DNA from: Burkholderiales bacterium C2
GTDB taxonomy: Bacteria > Pseudomonadota > Gammaproteobacteria > Burkholderiales > Burkholderiaceae_C
Reading direction: 5' to 3'
Length of the DNA stretch: 64,000 nucleotides
NCBI GenBank assembly: GCA_005503085.1
Contig: SCOI01000003.1
Span: forward strand, 310,001 to 374,000
Of this stretch, positions 48,842-56,259 are shown one piece after another. Each line of letters begins with the position of its first letter. Position 1 is the first letter of the stretch. The position numbers were made by a program, and so were the translations under genes. The notes beneath the pieces were generated by a model, which ran no database searches, was not told the origin of the DNA, and was given only the letters and a program-made list of their open reading frames with translations.

Positions 48842-49027
48842 ATGGTGTTCTTCCGCATCCTCGTCGGCCTGCTGCTGCTGGCCGGCATTCTCTGTTTCGC
48901 GATGTATGCCGGCACCCGCCAGGTGGTCTGGCGCCAGCGCGGCCTGGTGATCATCAAGTGGACCGTGCTGGCGGCGCTGGGCTTTTTTGCGGTGCTGATA
49001 CTGCAGCAGGTCTTGCAACTGGTTTAG
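48842..49027 (+). CDS. Small two-helix membrane protein
   Basis: The 61-residue protein consists of two hydrophobic helices (about 5-22 and 38-58) joined by a basic loop (GTRQVVWRQRGLVI). It starts 14 bp after lpxC on the same strand and probably shares its transcript. I cannot assign a function. No strong ribosome binding site is visible, but the codon use fits a real gene. Confidence 0.65.
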   Translation: MVFFRILVGLLLLAGILCFAMYAGTRQVVWRQRGLVIIKWTVLAALGFFAVLILQQVLQLV

Positions 49028-50068
49028 CTAGAGAGCGCGCGCGGTCAGCGCGACCAGGCGCTCGGCCGCCAACTGCACTTTGCGGCGCTGCTGCTCGTCG
49101 CGCACCGCCACCCGCTCGGCGATGCGATAGCTCAGCAGCAGCTCCTGGCCGGGCTGCGGACGCAGCTCGATGTCGACGCCGTCCTCGCTGCGCCAGCGCG
49201 CGGTGTCGCCGAGCGTCTGGCCATACTTGCTTTGCAGCGCGCCGCGCAGGCGCTGCGAGGTCGCGGCGAGCTCCGCCGGCCCCTGGGCCGGAAAGCGGTA
49301 GCTCAGCTCGGCCACCTGCAGCAGGCGTGATTGCGCGCCGCGCATATAGCTCACCACCAGCTGTCGCGCGCCAGGCAGCTTGTGACCGACCGCGAAGACA
49401 TCGCGCTCCCCATCACCGCTGCTGTCCTGCTCGCGCAGGCCCTGGGCCCGCAAGGCCTGGCGCAGCTCGCCGCGCCGCATGCAGAAAACCGCCTGCTCGA
49501 ACAGCTGCACCCGGGCCTGCTGGCGGCATTGCTGATCGCCGTCCAGCTGCTCCAGCATGGCCTTGGCCGCTGCGACACCGCCCTGCTGCGCCCGACCCAG
49601 CAGCCGCACCGCCTCGTCCACGCTCAGCTCGGCCGCACGGCCATCGCCGTTGAGGATATGGATCGCATGGACCAGCTCGCCCAGCGGGTCCTGCAGCCGG
49701 GCCGCCTGCTCTGCATGATGGATGCTGGCCGGCGGCGCCGCCGCGCCCTCGCTGCGCATGCCCTCGGCGATGGCCAGGCGCGCATTGGCCCGGCCTGCCA
49801 GCTTCGGGCGATCCAGAAAGCTCTTGCAGCCGCGCAGCGCATCGTCGAAACGGCGCTGCCGCATCGGCTGTTCGCAGCCGGCCTCGAACTGTGCTTCCTG
49901 GTCGACCTCGGGCTCAACCGAGGCGCCAGCGAGCGGCACATCGACCGGTTTGGGTGCCGAAGCCCTGGCCTGGCTGACCCAGATTGCCGCCGTCGCGCCC
50001 GCCGCCAGCAGCGCCAGGCCGATCATCCAGGGCAGCCATCGGCCCTGGGGCCGCAATGCGAGGTCCAT
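49028..50068 (-). CDS. Hypothetical membrane-anchored protein
   Basis: I choose the ATG at 50068 (346 residues), preceded by a clear GGAGGAG ribosome binding site; the longer open frame upstream overlaps the next gene. A single transmembrane helix at about 14-33 (WLPWMIGLALLAAGATAAIW) anchors a periplasmic part. Residues about 60-180 look helical and Ala-rich, with a CEQPMRQRRFDDALRGCKSFLD segment and a Sel1-like stretch (EAVRLLGRAQQGGVAAAKAML), so helical repeats are possible. The C-terminal third is a mixed strand region (ELRPQPGQELLLSYRIAER). I do not recognise a family. It ends one base after the small membrane protein gene, convergent to it. Confidence 0.7.
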   Translation of the reverse strand: MDLALRPQGRWLPWMIGLALLAAGATAAIWVSQARASAPKPVDVPLAGASVEPEVDQEAQFEAGCEQPMRQRRFDDALRGCKSFLDRPKLAGRANARLAIAEGMRSEGAAAPPASIHHAEQAARLQDPLGELVHAIHILNGDGRAAELSVDEAVRLLGRAQQGGVAAAKAMLEQLDGDQQCRQQARVQLFEQAVFCMRRGELRQALRAQGLREQDSSGDGERDVFAVGHKLPGARQLVVSYMRGAQSRLLQVAELSYRFPAQGPAELAATSQRLRGALQSKYGQTLGDTARWRSEDGVDIELRPQPGQELLLSYRIAERVAVRDEQQRRKVQLAAERLVALTARAL

Positions 50069-50951
50069 CGCTCCTCCGATACATCTGGTTAGGGGGCGAA
50101 TGGTTGCCGACGCCGGTGACCGGGGCGTGACCGCCATGGGCCGTAAAGCCCATGGGCTGCATGCCGCTGCGGCGTGCGGCGGGTCGGCAGCCCGCCGCCG
50201 GCAATCCGTAGGGCTTGAAGATCTCGGCGATGCGGCCCCGATGACACAGGGCGCGGATCGCATCGTCAAAGGCCTGTGTCTGCCCGGCGCTGACTCTTGT
50301 CGGCACGAAGGCGTAGGCGTAGACCAGGTGCTTGACCACGCTCACCGGCCGCAGCCCAGCCAGGCCGCCGGCGGCGCTCAGCGCTTGTGCCGCCGTCTCG
50401 TTGACCAGGGCGAGACCGTCACGGCCATAGCGTCCTGCCGATAGCTTGCGCAGCACGGTGAGCTGGTCGGGTTCGATCTCGACCCGCACATCCGGCTGTC
50501 CTGCGCTCAGCTGCCGCAGCGTCGTCATCGCGTCCGAGGGGCCGTAGGCGGCGACGGTGCGTCCGCTCAGTGCCGCCCGCTCGTCCCCGCCGGGCGCCGC
50601 GCCTCGCTTTGCCACCAGCACATAGCGCGCACGGACCACCTCGGGGCTCAGGTAGAAGGCCGCCCGGCGCGCCGGCGAATCGACCACGGGGAAGAGGCCA
50701 TCGACCTCGCCTCGCGAGGCCATGCCCAGCGCGCGCCGCCAGGGCAGCACCTCCACTTGGCAGTGCAGGCCGGCTTCGGCGCAGGCCGCATGCAGCAGCT
50801 CGACCAGGGGGCCGGCGGGGCGGCCGTCCGGACCGGCGTAGGCGTAAGGCGCAAAGGGTTTGGTGACGAAGTGCAAGGGTGCTGCCAAGCCTGGCGCCGC
50901 AAAGGCAAGACCCGCCCCAGCCCAATATGCGAAACGCAGCACCTGATTCAT
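49914..50951 (-). CDS. Periplasmic solute-binding-type protein (SBP_bac_3 fold) with abnormal C-terminal extension
   Basis: The first 22 residues are a Sec signal peptide (AYWAGAGLAFAAPGLAAP). Residues about 24-247 match the amino-acid-binding SBP_bac_3 fold, with FAPYAYAGPDGRPAGPLVELLHAAC at the N-terminus and a family-like end near GRIAEIFKPYGLP. Beyond that the frame stays open for about 98 further residues of low-complexity, Gly/Arg-rich sequence that overlaps the next gene by 155 bp, including its ribosome binding site. A natural stop may have been lost, or a frameshift may have occurred near 50210. No transporter permease is adjacent, so it may act as a sensor or orphan binding protein. 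Confidence 0.65.
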   Translation of the reverse strand: MNQVLRFAYWAGAGLAFAAPGLAAPLHFVTKPFAPYAYAGPDGRPAGPLVELLHAACAEAGLHCQVEVLPWRRALGMASRGEVDGLFPVVDSPARRAAFYLSPEVVRARYVLVAKRGAAPGGDERAALSGRTVAAYGPSDAMTTLRQLSAGQPDVRVEIEPDQLTVLRKLSAGRYGRDGLALVNETAAQALSAAGGLAGLRPVSVVKHLVYAYAFVPTRVSAGQTQAFDDAIRALCHRGRIAEIFKPYGLPAAGCRPAARRSGMQPMGFTAHGGHAPVTGVGNHSPPNQMYRRSDGPRIAAPGPMAALDDRPGAAGGGRDGGNLGQPGQGFGTQTGRCAARWRLG

Positions 50952-50987
50952 TGCAGCAGCCCCCGGGCAATCAGAAAGTCAGGTCCT

Positions 50988-52013
50988 TCAGGCAGCGCTG
51001 CCTGCGGCTGGCAGCACGGCAGCAGAGGCGACAAGACCCTGGGCGCTGAGCTCGTGCCAGAAGTCGGCCGGCACCGTTTCGTTCAGCGCGGCCCGGTCTT
51101 CGGCGATGCGGCCCGGCCGGCTGGCACCGGGAATGACCGCGGCCACGGCCGGATGGGCCAGCGCGAACTGCAGCCCTGCGGCCTTCATGCTGATGCCGTA
51201 GCGGTCGGCGATCGCCTTGATGCGGGCGACCTTGGCGAGCAGCTCAGGCTTGGCCGGTGCGTACTCGAAGTTGGGCCCACCGACCAGCGCACCCGAACTG
51301 TAGGGCCCACCGACGACGATGCTCAGGTCGCGCGCCATGACCTTGGGCATCACGCGCTGCAGCGCGCGCTCATGGTCCAGCAAGGTGTAGCGGCCGGCCA
51401 GCAGGAAGCCGTCCGGGCGCGGGCCCTCCAGATCCAGCAGCAGCTCGATCGGCTCCACCCGGTTGACGCCCAGGCCCCAGGCCTTGATCACGCCCTCGTC
51501 ACGCAGCCGGTCCAGGGTCTTGAAGGCGCCCTGGCGCGCGCTTTCGAACACGCTGAGCCATTCGTCGCCATAGAAGTCCTGCGCGACGTCATGCACCCAG
51601 ACAATGTCCAGCCGGTCGGTGCGCAGGCGCTGCAAGCTGTCCGCTATCGAGCGCAGCGTGGCGTCGGCCGAATAGTCGTTGACGATCTTGTTCGGGCGGC
51701 CATGCTTGAACACATCGCCCTTCTCGCCGAGGTCGCGGGCGCTGACGTCCTCCACCTCGTCCAGGATCAGGCGGCCGACCTTGGTGGCGACGACGTACTC
51801 GTCGCGCGGTTTGCCGGCCAGCGCCTCGCCCATGCGCAGCTCGGCCAGGCCGGCGCCGTAGAAGGGCGCGTTGTCGAAGAAGCGGATGCCGTCGTGCCAG
51901 GCGGCGTCCACCGTGGCCCGGGCCTCGGCCTCGGGGATGTCGCGGAACATATTGCCCAGCGGCGCGGTGCCGAAACCCAGCTTGCCTGGGAGCAGGTCCT
52001 TGATGATTGCCAT
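50988..52013 (-). CDS. Aldo/keto reductase
   Basis: The 341-residue protein is a TIM-barrel NADPH-dependent oxidoreductase. The catalytic tetrad is visible: Asp and Tyr in FFDNAPFYGAGLAE, Lys in VVATKVGRLI and His in DIVWVHDV. It is related to the D-threo-aldose/pyridoxal dehydrogenase branch, but the substrate is not clear. It lies 33 bp downstream of the Old Yellow Enzyme gene on the same strand, so both are probably co-transcribed under the divergent LysR regulator. Confidence 0.9.
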   Translation of the reverse strand: MAIIKDLLPGKLGFGTAPLGNMFRDIPEAEARATVDAAWHDGIRFFDNAPFYGAGLAELRMGEALAGKPRDEYVVATKVGRLILDEVEDVSARDLGEKGDVFKHGRPNKIVNDYSADATLRSIADSLQRLRTDRLDIVWVHDVAQDFYGDEWLSVFESARQGAFKTLDRLRDEGVIKAWGLGVNRVEPIELLLDLEGPRPDGFLLAGRYTLLDHERALQRVMPKVMARDLSIVVGGPYSSGALVGGPNFEYAPAKPELLAKVARIKAIADRYGISMKAAGLQFALAHPAVAAVIPGASRPGRIAEDRAALNETVPADFWHELSAQGLVASAAVLPAAGSAA

Positions 52014-52046
52014 GGCGATCTCCTGATTCGTTGAGGACGGGGCGGC

Positions 52047-53144
52047 TCAGGCCGCCTGCTGGGTCGTGAACTCGGTATAGCCCTCGGCATCGCCGCCGAA
52101 GTAGGCCGAGAAGGGGGCATCGAACAGCGGCGCATTCAGGCGCAGGCGGGCCACCAGGTCCGGGTTGCCGATGAAGGCGCGACCGAAGGCCACCATATCC
52201 GCATGACCCGAGGCGGTGGCGTCCAGCGCGCGCTGGCGGTCGTAGCCATTGTTGGCGATGTAGGCGCCGCTGCCAAAGGCCGCGCGCAGGGCCGCATTGT
52301 CGTAGCGAGCGGCGCTGCTGTCCTCGCCATGCATCTGGCCCTCGACCACATGCAGGAAGGCCAGGCCGCGCGCGCCGAGCTGGCGGGCCAGGTAGGCATG
52401 GGTCTGCATTGGCGTGCTGTCCAGCGGTGTGTCGCCGATCGCGGTGGACAGCGGCGACAGGCGCAGGCCCACGCGGTCGGGGCCCCAGACGCCGGCCACG
52501 GCGTCCACCACCTCGAGAATCAGCCGGGCACGGTTCTCGATCGAGCCGCCGTAGCGGTCGCCGCGTTGGTTGGTGCTGTCGCGCAGGAACTGCTCCAGCA
52601 GATAGCCGTTGGCCGCATGCACCTCGACGCCGTCGAAGCCGGCGGCCTTGGCGCGCAGCGCGGCCTGGCGGTAGTCCTCGACGATGCCGGCGATCTCATG
52701 GGTTTGCAGCGCACGCGGCATCGACGGCGGCTCGAAGCCCTTTTCGGTGAAGACGCTGCCGCCGGCCTGCAGCGCGCTGGGGGCCACCGGGGCTGTGCCA
52801 CCCTCCTGCAGGCTCACATGCGACATGCGGCCGACATGCCAGAGCTGCATCACGATCCTGCCGTCGGCGGCGTGGACGGCATCGGTGACCTGCTTCCAGG
52901 CCGCCACCTGCGCGTCGGTGTAGATACCGGGCGTGTAGGCATAGCCGCGGCCCTGGGGCGAGATATTGGTGGCTTCGGTGATCAGCAGGCCGGCCGAGGC
53001 GCGCTGGCGGTAGTACTCGACGGCCAGCGGCGAGGGCAGGCCGTCCATGCCGGCGCGTGAACGGGTCAGCGGAGCCATCGCGATGCGGTTCTTGACCTCG
53101 ATGGCGCCGAGTCGGGCGGGGGAGAAGAGGGCTTCGGAAGACAT
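52047..53144 (-). CDS. Old Yellow Enzyme family NADH:flavin oxidoreductase / alkene reductase
   Basis: The FMN enzyme reduces activated C=C bonds. I start at the ATG at 53144 (365 residues), which has AAGGAA just upstream. The frame upstream of it is AT-rich regulatory DNA. Motifs are MAPLTRSRA for FMN contact, QLWHVGRMSH, the substrate-binding pair in EVHAANGYLLEQFLRD, and NQRGDRYGGSIENRARL. It resembles NemA/XenB-type N-ethylmaleimide or xenobiotic reductases. It is divergent from the LysR gene, with inverted repeats in between, and followed by the aldo/keto reductase. Confidence 0.92.
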   Translation of the reverse strand: MSSEALFSPARLGAIEVKNRIAMAPLTRSRAGMDGLPSPLAVEYYRQRASAGLLITEATNISPQGRGYAYTPGIYTDAQVAAWKQVTDAVHAADGRIVMQLWHVGRMSHVSLQEGGTAPVAPSALQAGGSVFTEKGFEPPSMPRALQTHEIAGIVEDYRQAALRAKAAGFDGVEVHAANGYLLEQFLRDSTNQRGDRYGGSIENRARLILEVVDAVAGVWGPDRVGLRLSPLSTAIGDTPLDSTPMQTHAYLARQLGARGLAFLHVVEGQMHGEDSSAARYDNAALRAAFGSGAYIANNGYDRQRALDATASGHADMVAFGRAFIGNPDLVARLRLNAPLFDAPFSAYFGGDAEGYTEFTTQQAA

Positions 53145-53215
53145 GGAATTCCTTTCGGGATGTGCAGGTGAGCGAAGAGATTGCGTTCGGGTCAGGCAGA
53201 GTTTGGGTGTGGCGC

Positions 53216-53243
53216 CAATATTCATCAAATTTATTGGTTGAAT
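53216..53243 (+). promoter_or_regulatory. Nested inverted repeats, candidate LysR operator
   Basis: CAATA (53216-53220) and TATTG (53232-53236) are inverted around 11 bp, and ATTCA (53220-53224) and TGAAT (53239-53243) are inverted around 14 bp. LysR-type regulators bind A/T-rich dyads in divergent promoters like this one. The region is sharply more A/T-rich than its surroundings. Confidence 0.5.
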
Positions 53244-53272
53244 TTCAGATATCACTCTGACAATATGACTGG

Positions 53273-54178
53273 GTGCGCTACGACCTGAACCTGCTGCCCG
53301 TCTTCCTGGCCCTGATGGAGGAGCGCAGCGTGACGCGCGCGGCCGAGCGGTTGGGCATCACGCAGCCGGCGCTGTCGAACGCGCTGACGCGGCTGCGTGC
53401 GTTGCTGCTGGACCCGCTGTTCACCCGTGAGCGCTATGGCATGCAGCCGACACCCAAGGCGCTGGAGCTGGCGCCGGTGATCGCGGCCGCGCTCGTGAGC
53501 CTGGACGTGGTGATCCTGGGCCAGCAGGAGTTCGACCCGGCGAAGGCGAAGCTGTTGCTGACGATCGCACCCAATAGCTATGTCGAGTTCGTGCTCGTGC
53601 CGGCCATCGTGGCGCGCTTGCGCGAGCGGGCGCCGGGTATCAGCCTGCGGCTCACGCCTTACGGCGCGGATCTGGCCGAGACCGGCGTGATCTCCGGTTC
53701 AACAGCCCTGGTGCTGGGGCGCATCACCGATCCGCCGGACAACTTGGTTGTGCAGCAGCTGATGGATGATGGCCTGTCCTGCATCGTGCGCGCCGACCAT
53801 CCGCAGGTCGATCAGAAGATCTCGCGCAAGCAGTACGAGCAGCTCAGGCATGTGAACATGCTGCCGCCCGGGCGTTTGCGCGTGGGCCTGTTCCAGGCGC
53901 TGGAACGCCAGGGGCTCAGGCGCGAGGTCGCGGTGTCGGTGACGCATTTCCTGGCCATCCCGGAGGTGATCGCCGTGACCGACTATTGCGCGACGCTGCC
54001 GAATCTGATCTGCCGCCGCCTGGTCCATGACGCTCGACTGAAGATCCTGCCGACACCAGCCGATCTTGGCCGCTTCCCGGTACAGATGGCCTGGCATGTG
54101 CGCTACCGCCAGGACGCGGCGCACCGCTGGTTGCGTGCGCTGATCGCCGAGGTGGCGAGCGAGGTCGGCGCCGCCTGA
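53273..54178 (+). CDS. LysR-family transcriptional regulator
   Basis: The 301-residue regulator starts at GTG (MRYDLNLLPVFLALMEERS) and has the N-terminal winged helix with SVTRAAERLGITQPALSNALTRLR (about 19-42), close to the NodD/NahR branch. The C-terminal half (about 90-295) is the effector-binding domain. It is divergent from the Old Yellow Enzyme gene and probably controls it and the aldo/keto reductase, as is usual for LysR regulators. The effector is unknown, but a reactive aldehyde, quinone or enone is plausible from the target enzymes. Confidence 0.9.
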   Translation: MRYDLNLLPVFLALMEERSVTRAAERLGITQPALSNALTRLRALLLDPLFTRERYGMQPTPKALELAPVIAAALVSLDVVILGQQEFDPAKAKLLLTIAPNSYVEFVLVPAIVARLRERAPGISLRLTPYGADLAETGVISGSTALVLGRITDPPDNLVVQQLMDDGLSCIVRADHPQVDQKISRKQYEQLRHVNMLPPGRLRVGLFQALERQGLRREVAVSVTHFLAIPEVIAVTDYCATLPNLICRRLVHDARLKILPTPADLGRFPVQMAWHVRYRQDAAHRWLRALIAEVASEVGAA

Positions 54179-54184
54179 GTCTGC

Positions 54185-54448
54185 TCAGCCTTCTGGCAGG
54201 CTGCCTGGCGACAGCTTCGTCGCCAGACCATAGAGCGCCAGCAACCCCATCACATGGCCGATCGCGACGCCCGGCTCACCGGCTTCGATGCGCGCGATGG
54301 TCTGCACATGCACGCCCAGCCGGGCGGCGGCAGCCGACTGGCCCTCGCCCGCCTTCAGGCGAGCCTGCTTGGCGGCGGCGCCGATGTCCTTGATCGCCTG
54401 GAGCGCGTCGCTGTCGATGTCGGCGGAGATTCGTTTGCCTTGGGCCAT
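54185..54448 (-). CDS. Small XRE-family helix-turn-helix protein
   Basis: The 87-residue protein has a Cro/C1-type HTH at about 27-75 (AKQARLKAGEGQSAAAARLGVHVQTIARIEAGE). Such short HTH proteins act as simple regulators or antitoxins. No HipA-like kinase or toxin gene is adjacent, so an antitoxin role is not supported. It lies between the LysR gene (convergent, six bases away) and the ABC exporter pair (same strand, 14 bases downstream of the exporter end). Confidence 0.75.
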   Translation of the reverse strand: MAQGKRISADIDSDALQAIKDIGAAAKQARLKAGEGQSAAAARLGVHVQTIARIEAGEPGVAIGHVMGLLALYGLATKLSPGSLPEG

Positions 54449-54462
54449 GGGGGGATTGTCGA

Positions 54463-56259
54463 TCAGCTCTGCCCGGTTCCCGCATCCAGCGCCTGCAGCT
54501 GCACCAGCCGCTGATAGATGCCGCCCTCGTGGCGCATCAGCTGCTCGTGCGTGCCGCGCTCGGCCAGGTGGCCGTGGTTCAGCACGATGATCTGGTCGGC
54601 CTCGCGGATGGTGGACAGGCGGTGCGCGATCGCCACCACGGTGACCTGGCCGCGCAGCGCTTCCAGGGCCTCGCTGATGACGCGCTCGGTGGCGCTGTCG
54701 ATGTTCGACGTGGCTTCGTCGAGGAACAGGATGCGCGGTGCGCCGGCCAGCGCGCGGGCCATCGCGATCAGCTGCTTCTGCCCGGTGGAGACGCGGGCGC
54801 CGCCCTCGCCCAGCAGGGTGTCATAGCCCTGCGGCAGGGCGGCCAGGAACGCGTCGATGCGGGCGGCCTTGGCGGCGGCGATCAGCTGCTCCTCGCTGAT
54901 CTTGCGGCCCATCGCGATGTTCTCGCGCGCGCTGGCCGCCATCAGATAGGGCTCTTGCGGCACCAGGCCGACGGCGGCGCGGAAGGCATCGTCCGGCAGG
55001 CTGGCCAGGCTCAGCCCATCGATCGCGATACGGCCGCTCTGGGCCGTGTAGAAGCGCAGCAGCAGCGACAGCAGCGTGGACTTGCCGCTGCCGGTGTGGC
55101 CGACGATGCCGACAAAACTGCCGGCCGGGAAGTCCAGGCTCAGGTCGTGCAGCACCGGGTGTGCCGGGTCGTAGCCGAAGCTCAAATCATCGATGCGGAT
55201 ATGGCCGCGCGCGATCTGCAGGCCGGCCTGGGTCTGCGGCACCGGCTGCGTTTCCTGCAGCAGGGTGCGCACCCGCGCAGCCGCCACCATCGATTGCTGC
55301 AGCTGGCCGAACTGCATCGTGATCTGGATCAGCGGTTCGACCACGCGGGCGATATAGGCCAGGAAGGCATAGAGCAGGCCCACCTCCAGCGCACCCTGGC
55401 CCAAGGACACCTGGCGCTGGCCGAAGCCATAGATCAGGGTCACGATCAGCAGCACGTTCAGCAGGTCCAGCGCCGGGCGCAGCAGCCAGGCATTGGCGCG
55501 CAGCTCGTCCATGCGGGCGCCGAACTGGCGGCCGTTGGTGTCGGCAAAGCGCTCGGCGAAGCGCGGCGCGGCGCCGCTGGCCTGCAGCACCGCCATGCCG
55601 GCCATGCTTTCGGCCATATGGGCGTTGATCTCGCTGCGCAGCTGGCGCGAGCGCGCCACCGCGCTGCTGGACAGGCGCTGGTACAGCGTGATGATGATCA
55701 GCATGGCCGGCACCAGCATCGCAACGATCAGCATCAGCCGCCAGTCCAGCCAGGCCATCGCGATCATCGAGCCGATCACGACGATGCTGGAGTCCAGCAT
55801 CACATAGAGCACCTGGCGGTAGAGCTGGTTGACGGCCTCGCTGTCATTGGTGACGCGGCTGACCAGCTGGCCGGTGATGGCCTTGTCGAAAAAGGCCATG
55901 GGCAGGGCCAGCACATGGGCATAGACCCGCTCGCGCAGCCGCATCACCGAGCGCCGCGCCACACCGGCCATGCGGGTCAGCTGGGCATAGCGTATCCAGC
56001 TGGCGGCCCAGCCGCTCAAGAGCAACGCCGCCAGCAGGCCGGCCATGGCCATCACATCGAACTGGCGCGGCAGCAGATAGTGGTCGATGAAGTACTTGCC
56101 GATGATGGGGCCCAGCGCTTCGAGCCCGGCCGCGATCACCAGCCAGACGAGCCCGCGCAGCAGGGTGGGGCGCTCGCCCTGGGCCGACTCCAGCAGCAGG
56201 CCCACCGAGGCCCAGGGCTTGGCTTCCTTGCTGTCTTCTTCTTTGACTTCAGGCGGCAT
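54463..56259 (-). CDS. ABC exporter, MdlB-like half-transporter (consensus Walker B, degenerate signature)
   Basis: The 598-residue protein has six predicted transmembrane helices (about 30-330) and a C-terminal ABC domain. Walker A GHTGSGKST is at about 386, and Walker B is followed by the catalytic Glu (ILFLDEATSNID at about 511). The signature is VSTGQKQ instead of LSGGQ. It overlaps the other half-transporter by 11 bases, so the two form a heterodimer. Pairs like MdlA/MdlB and other multidrug exporters move lipophilic drugs or lipids. The substrate is unknown. Confidence 0.88.
   Translation of the reverse strand: MPPEVKEEDSKEAKPWASVGLLLESAQGERPTLLRGLVWLVIAAGLEALGPIIGKYFIDHYLLPRQFDVMAMAGLLAALLLSGWAASWIRYAQLTRMAGVARRSVMRLRERVYAHVLALPMAFFDKAITGQLVSRVTNDSEAVNQLYRQVLYVMLDSSIVVIGSMIAMAWLDWRLMLIVAMLVPAMLIIITLYQRLSSSAVARSRQLRSEINAHMAESMAGMAVLQASGAAPRFAERFADTNGRQFGARMDELRANAWLLRPALDLLNVLLIVTLIYGFGQRQVSLGQGALEVGLLYAFLAYIARVVEPLIQITMQFGQLQQSMVAAARVRTLLQETQPVPQTQAGLQIARGHIRIDDLSFGYDPAHPVLHDLSLDFPAGSFVGIVGHTGSGKSTLLSLLLRFYTAQSGRIAIDGLSLASLPDDAFRAAVGLVPQEPYLMAASARENIAMGRKISEEQLIAAAKAARIDAFLAALPQGYDTLLGEGGARVSTGQKQLIAMARALAGAPRILFLDEATSNIDSATERVISEALEALRGQVTVVAIAHRLSTIREADQIIVLNHGHLAERGTHEQLMRHEGGIYQRLVQLQALDAGTGQS

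Noticed and set aside
54185-54448. Toxin-antitoxin system with the small XRE protein
   Set aside because: No neighbouring toxin or HipA-like gene; both sides are ordinary genes.
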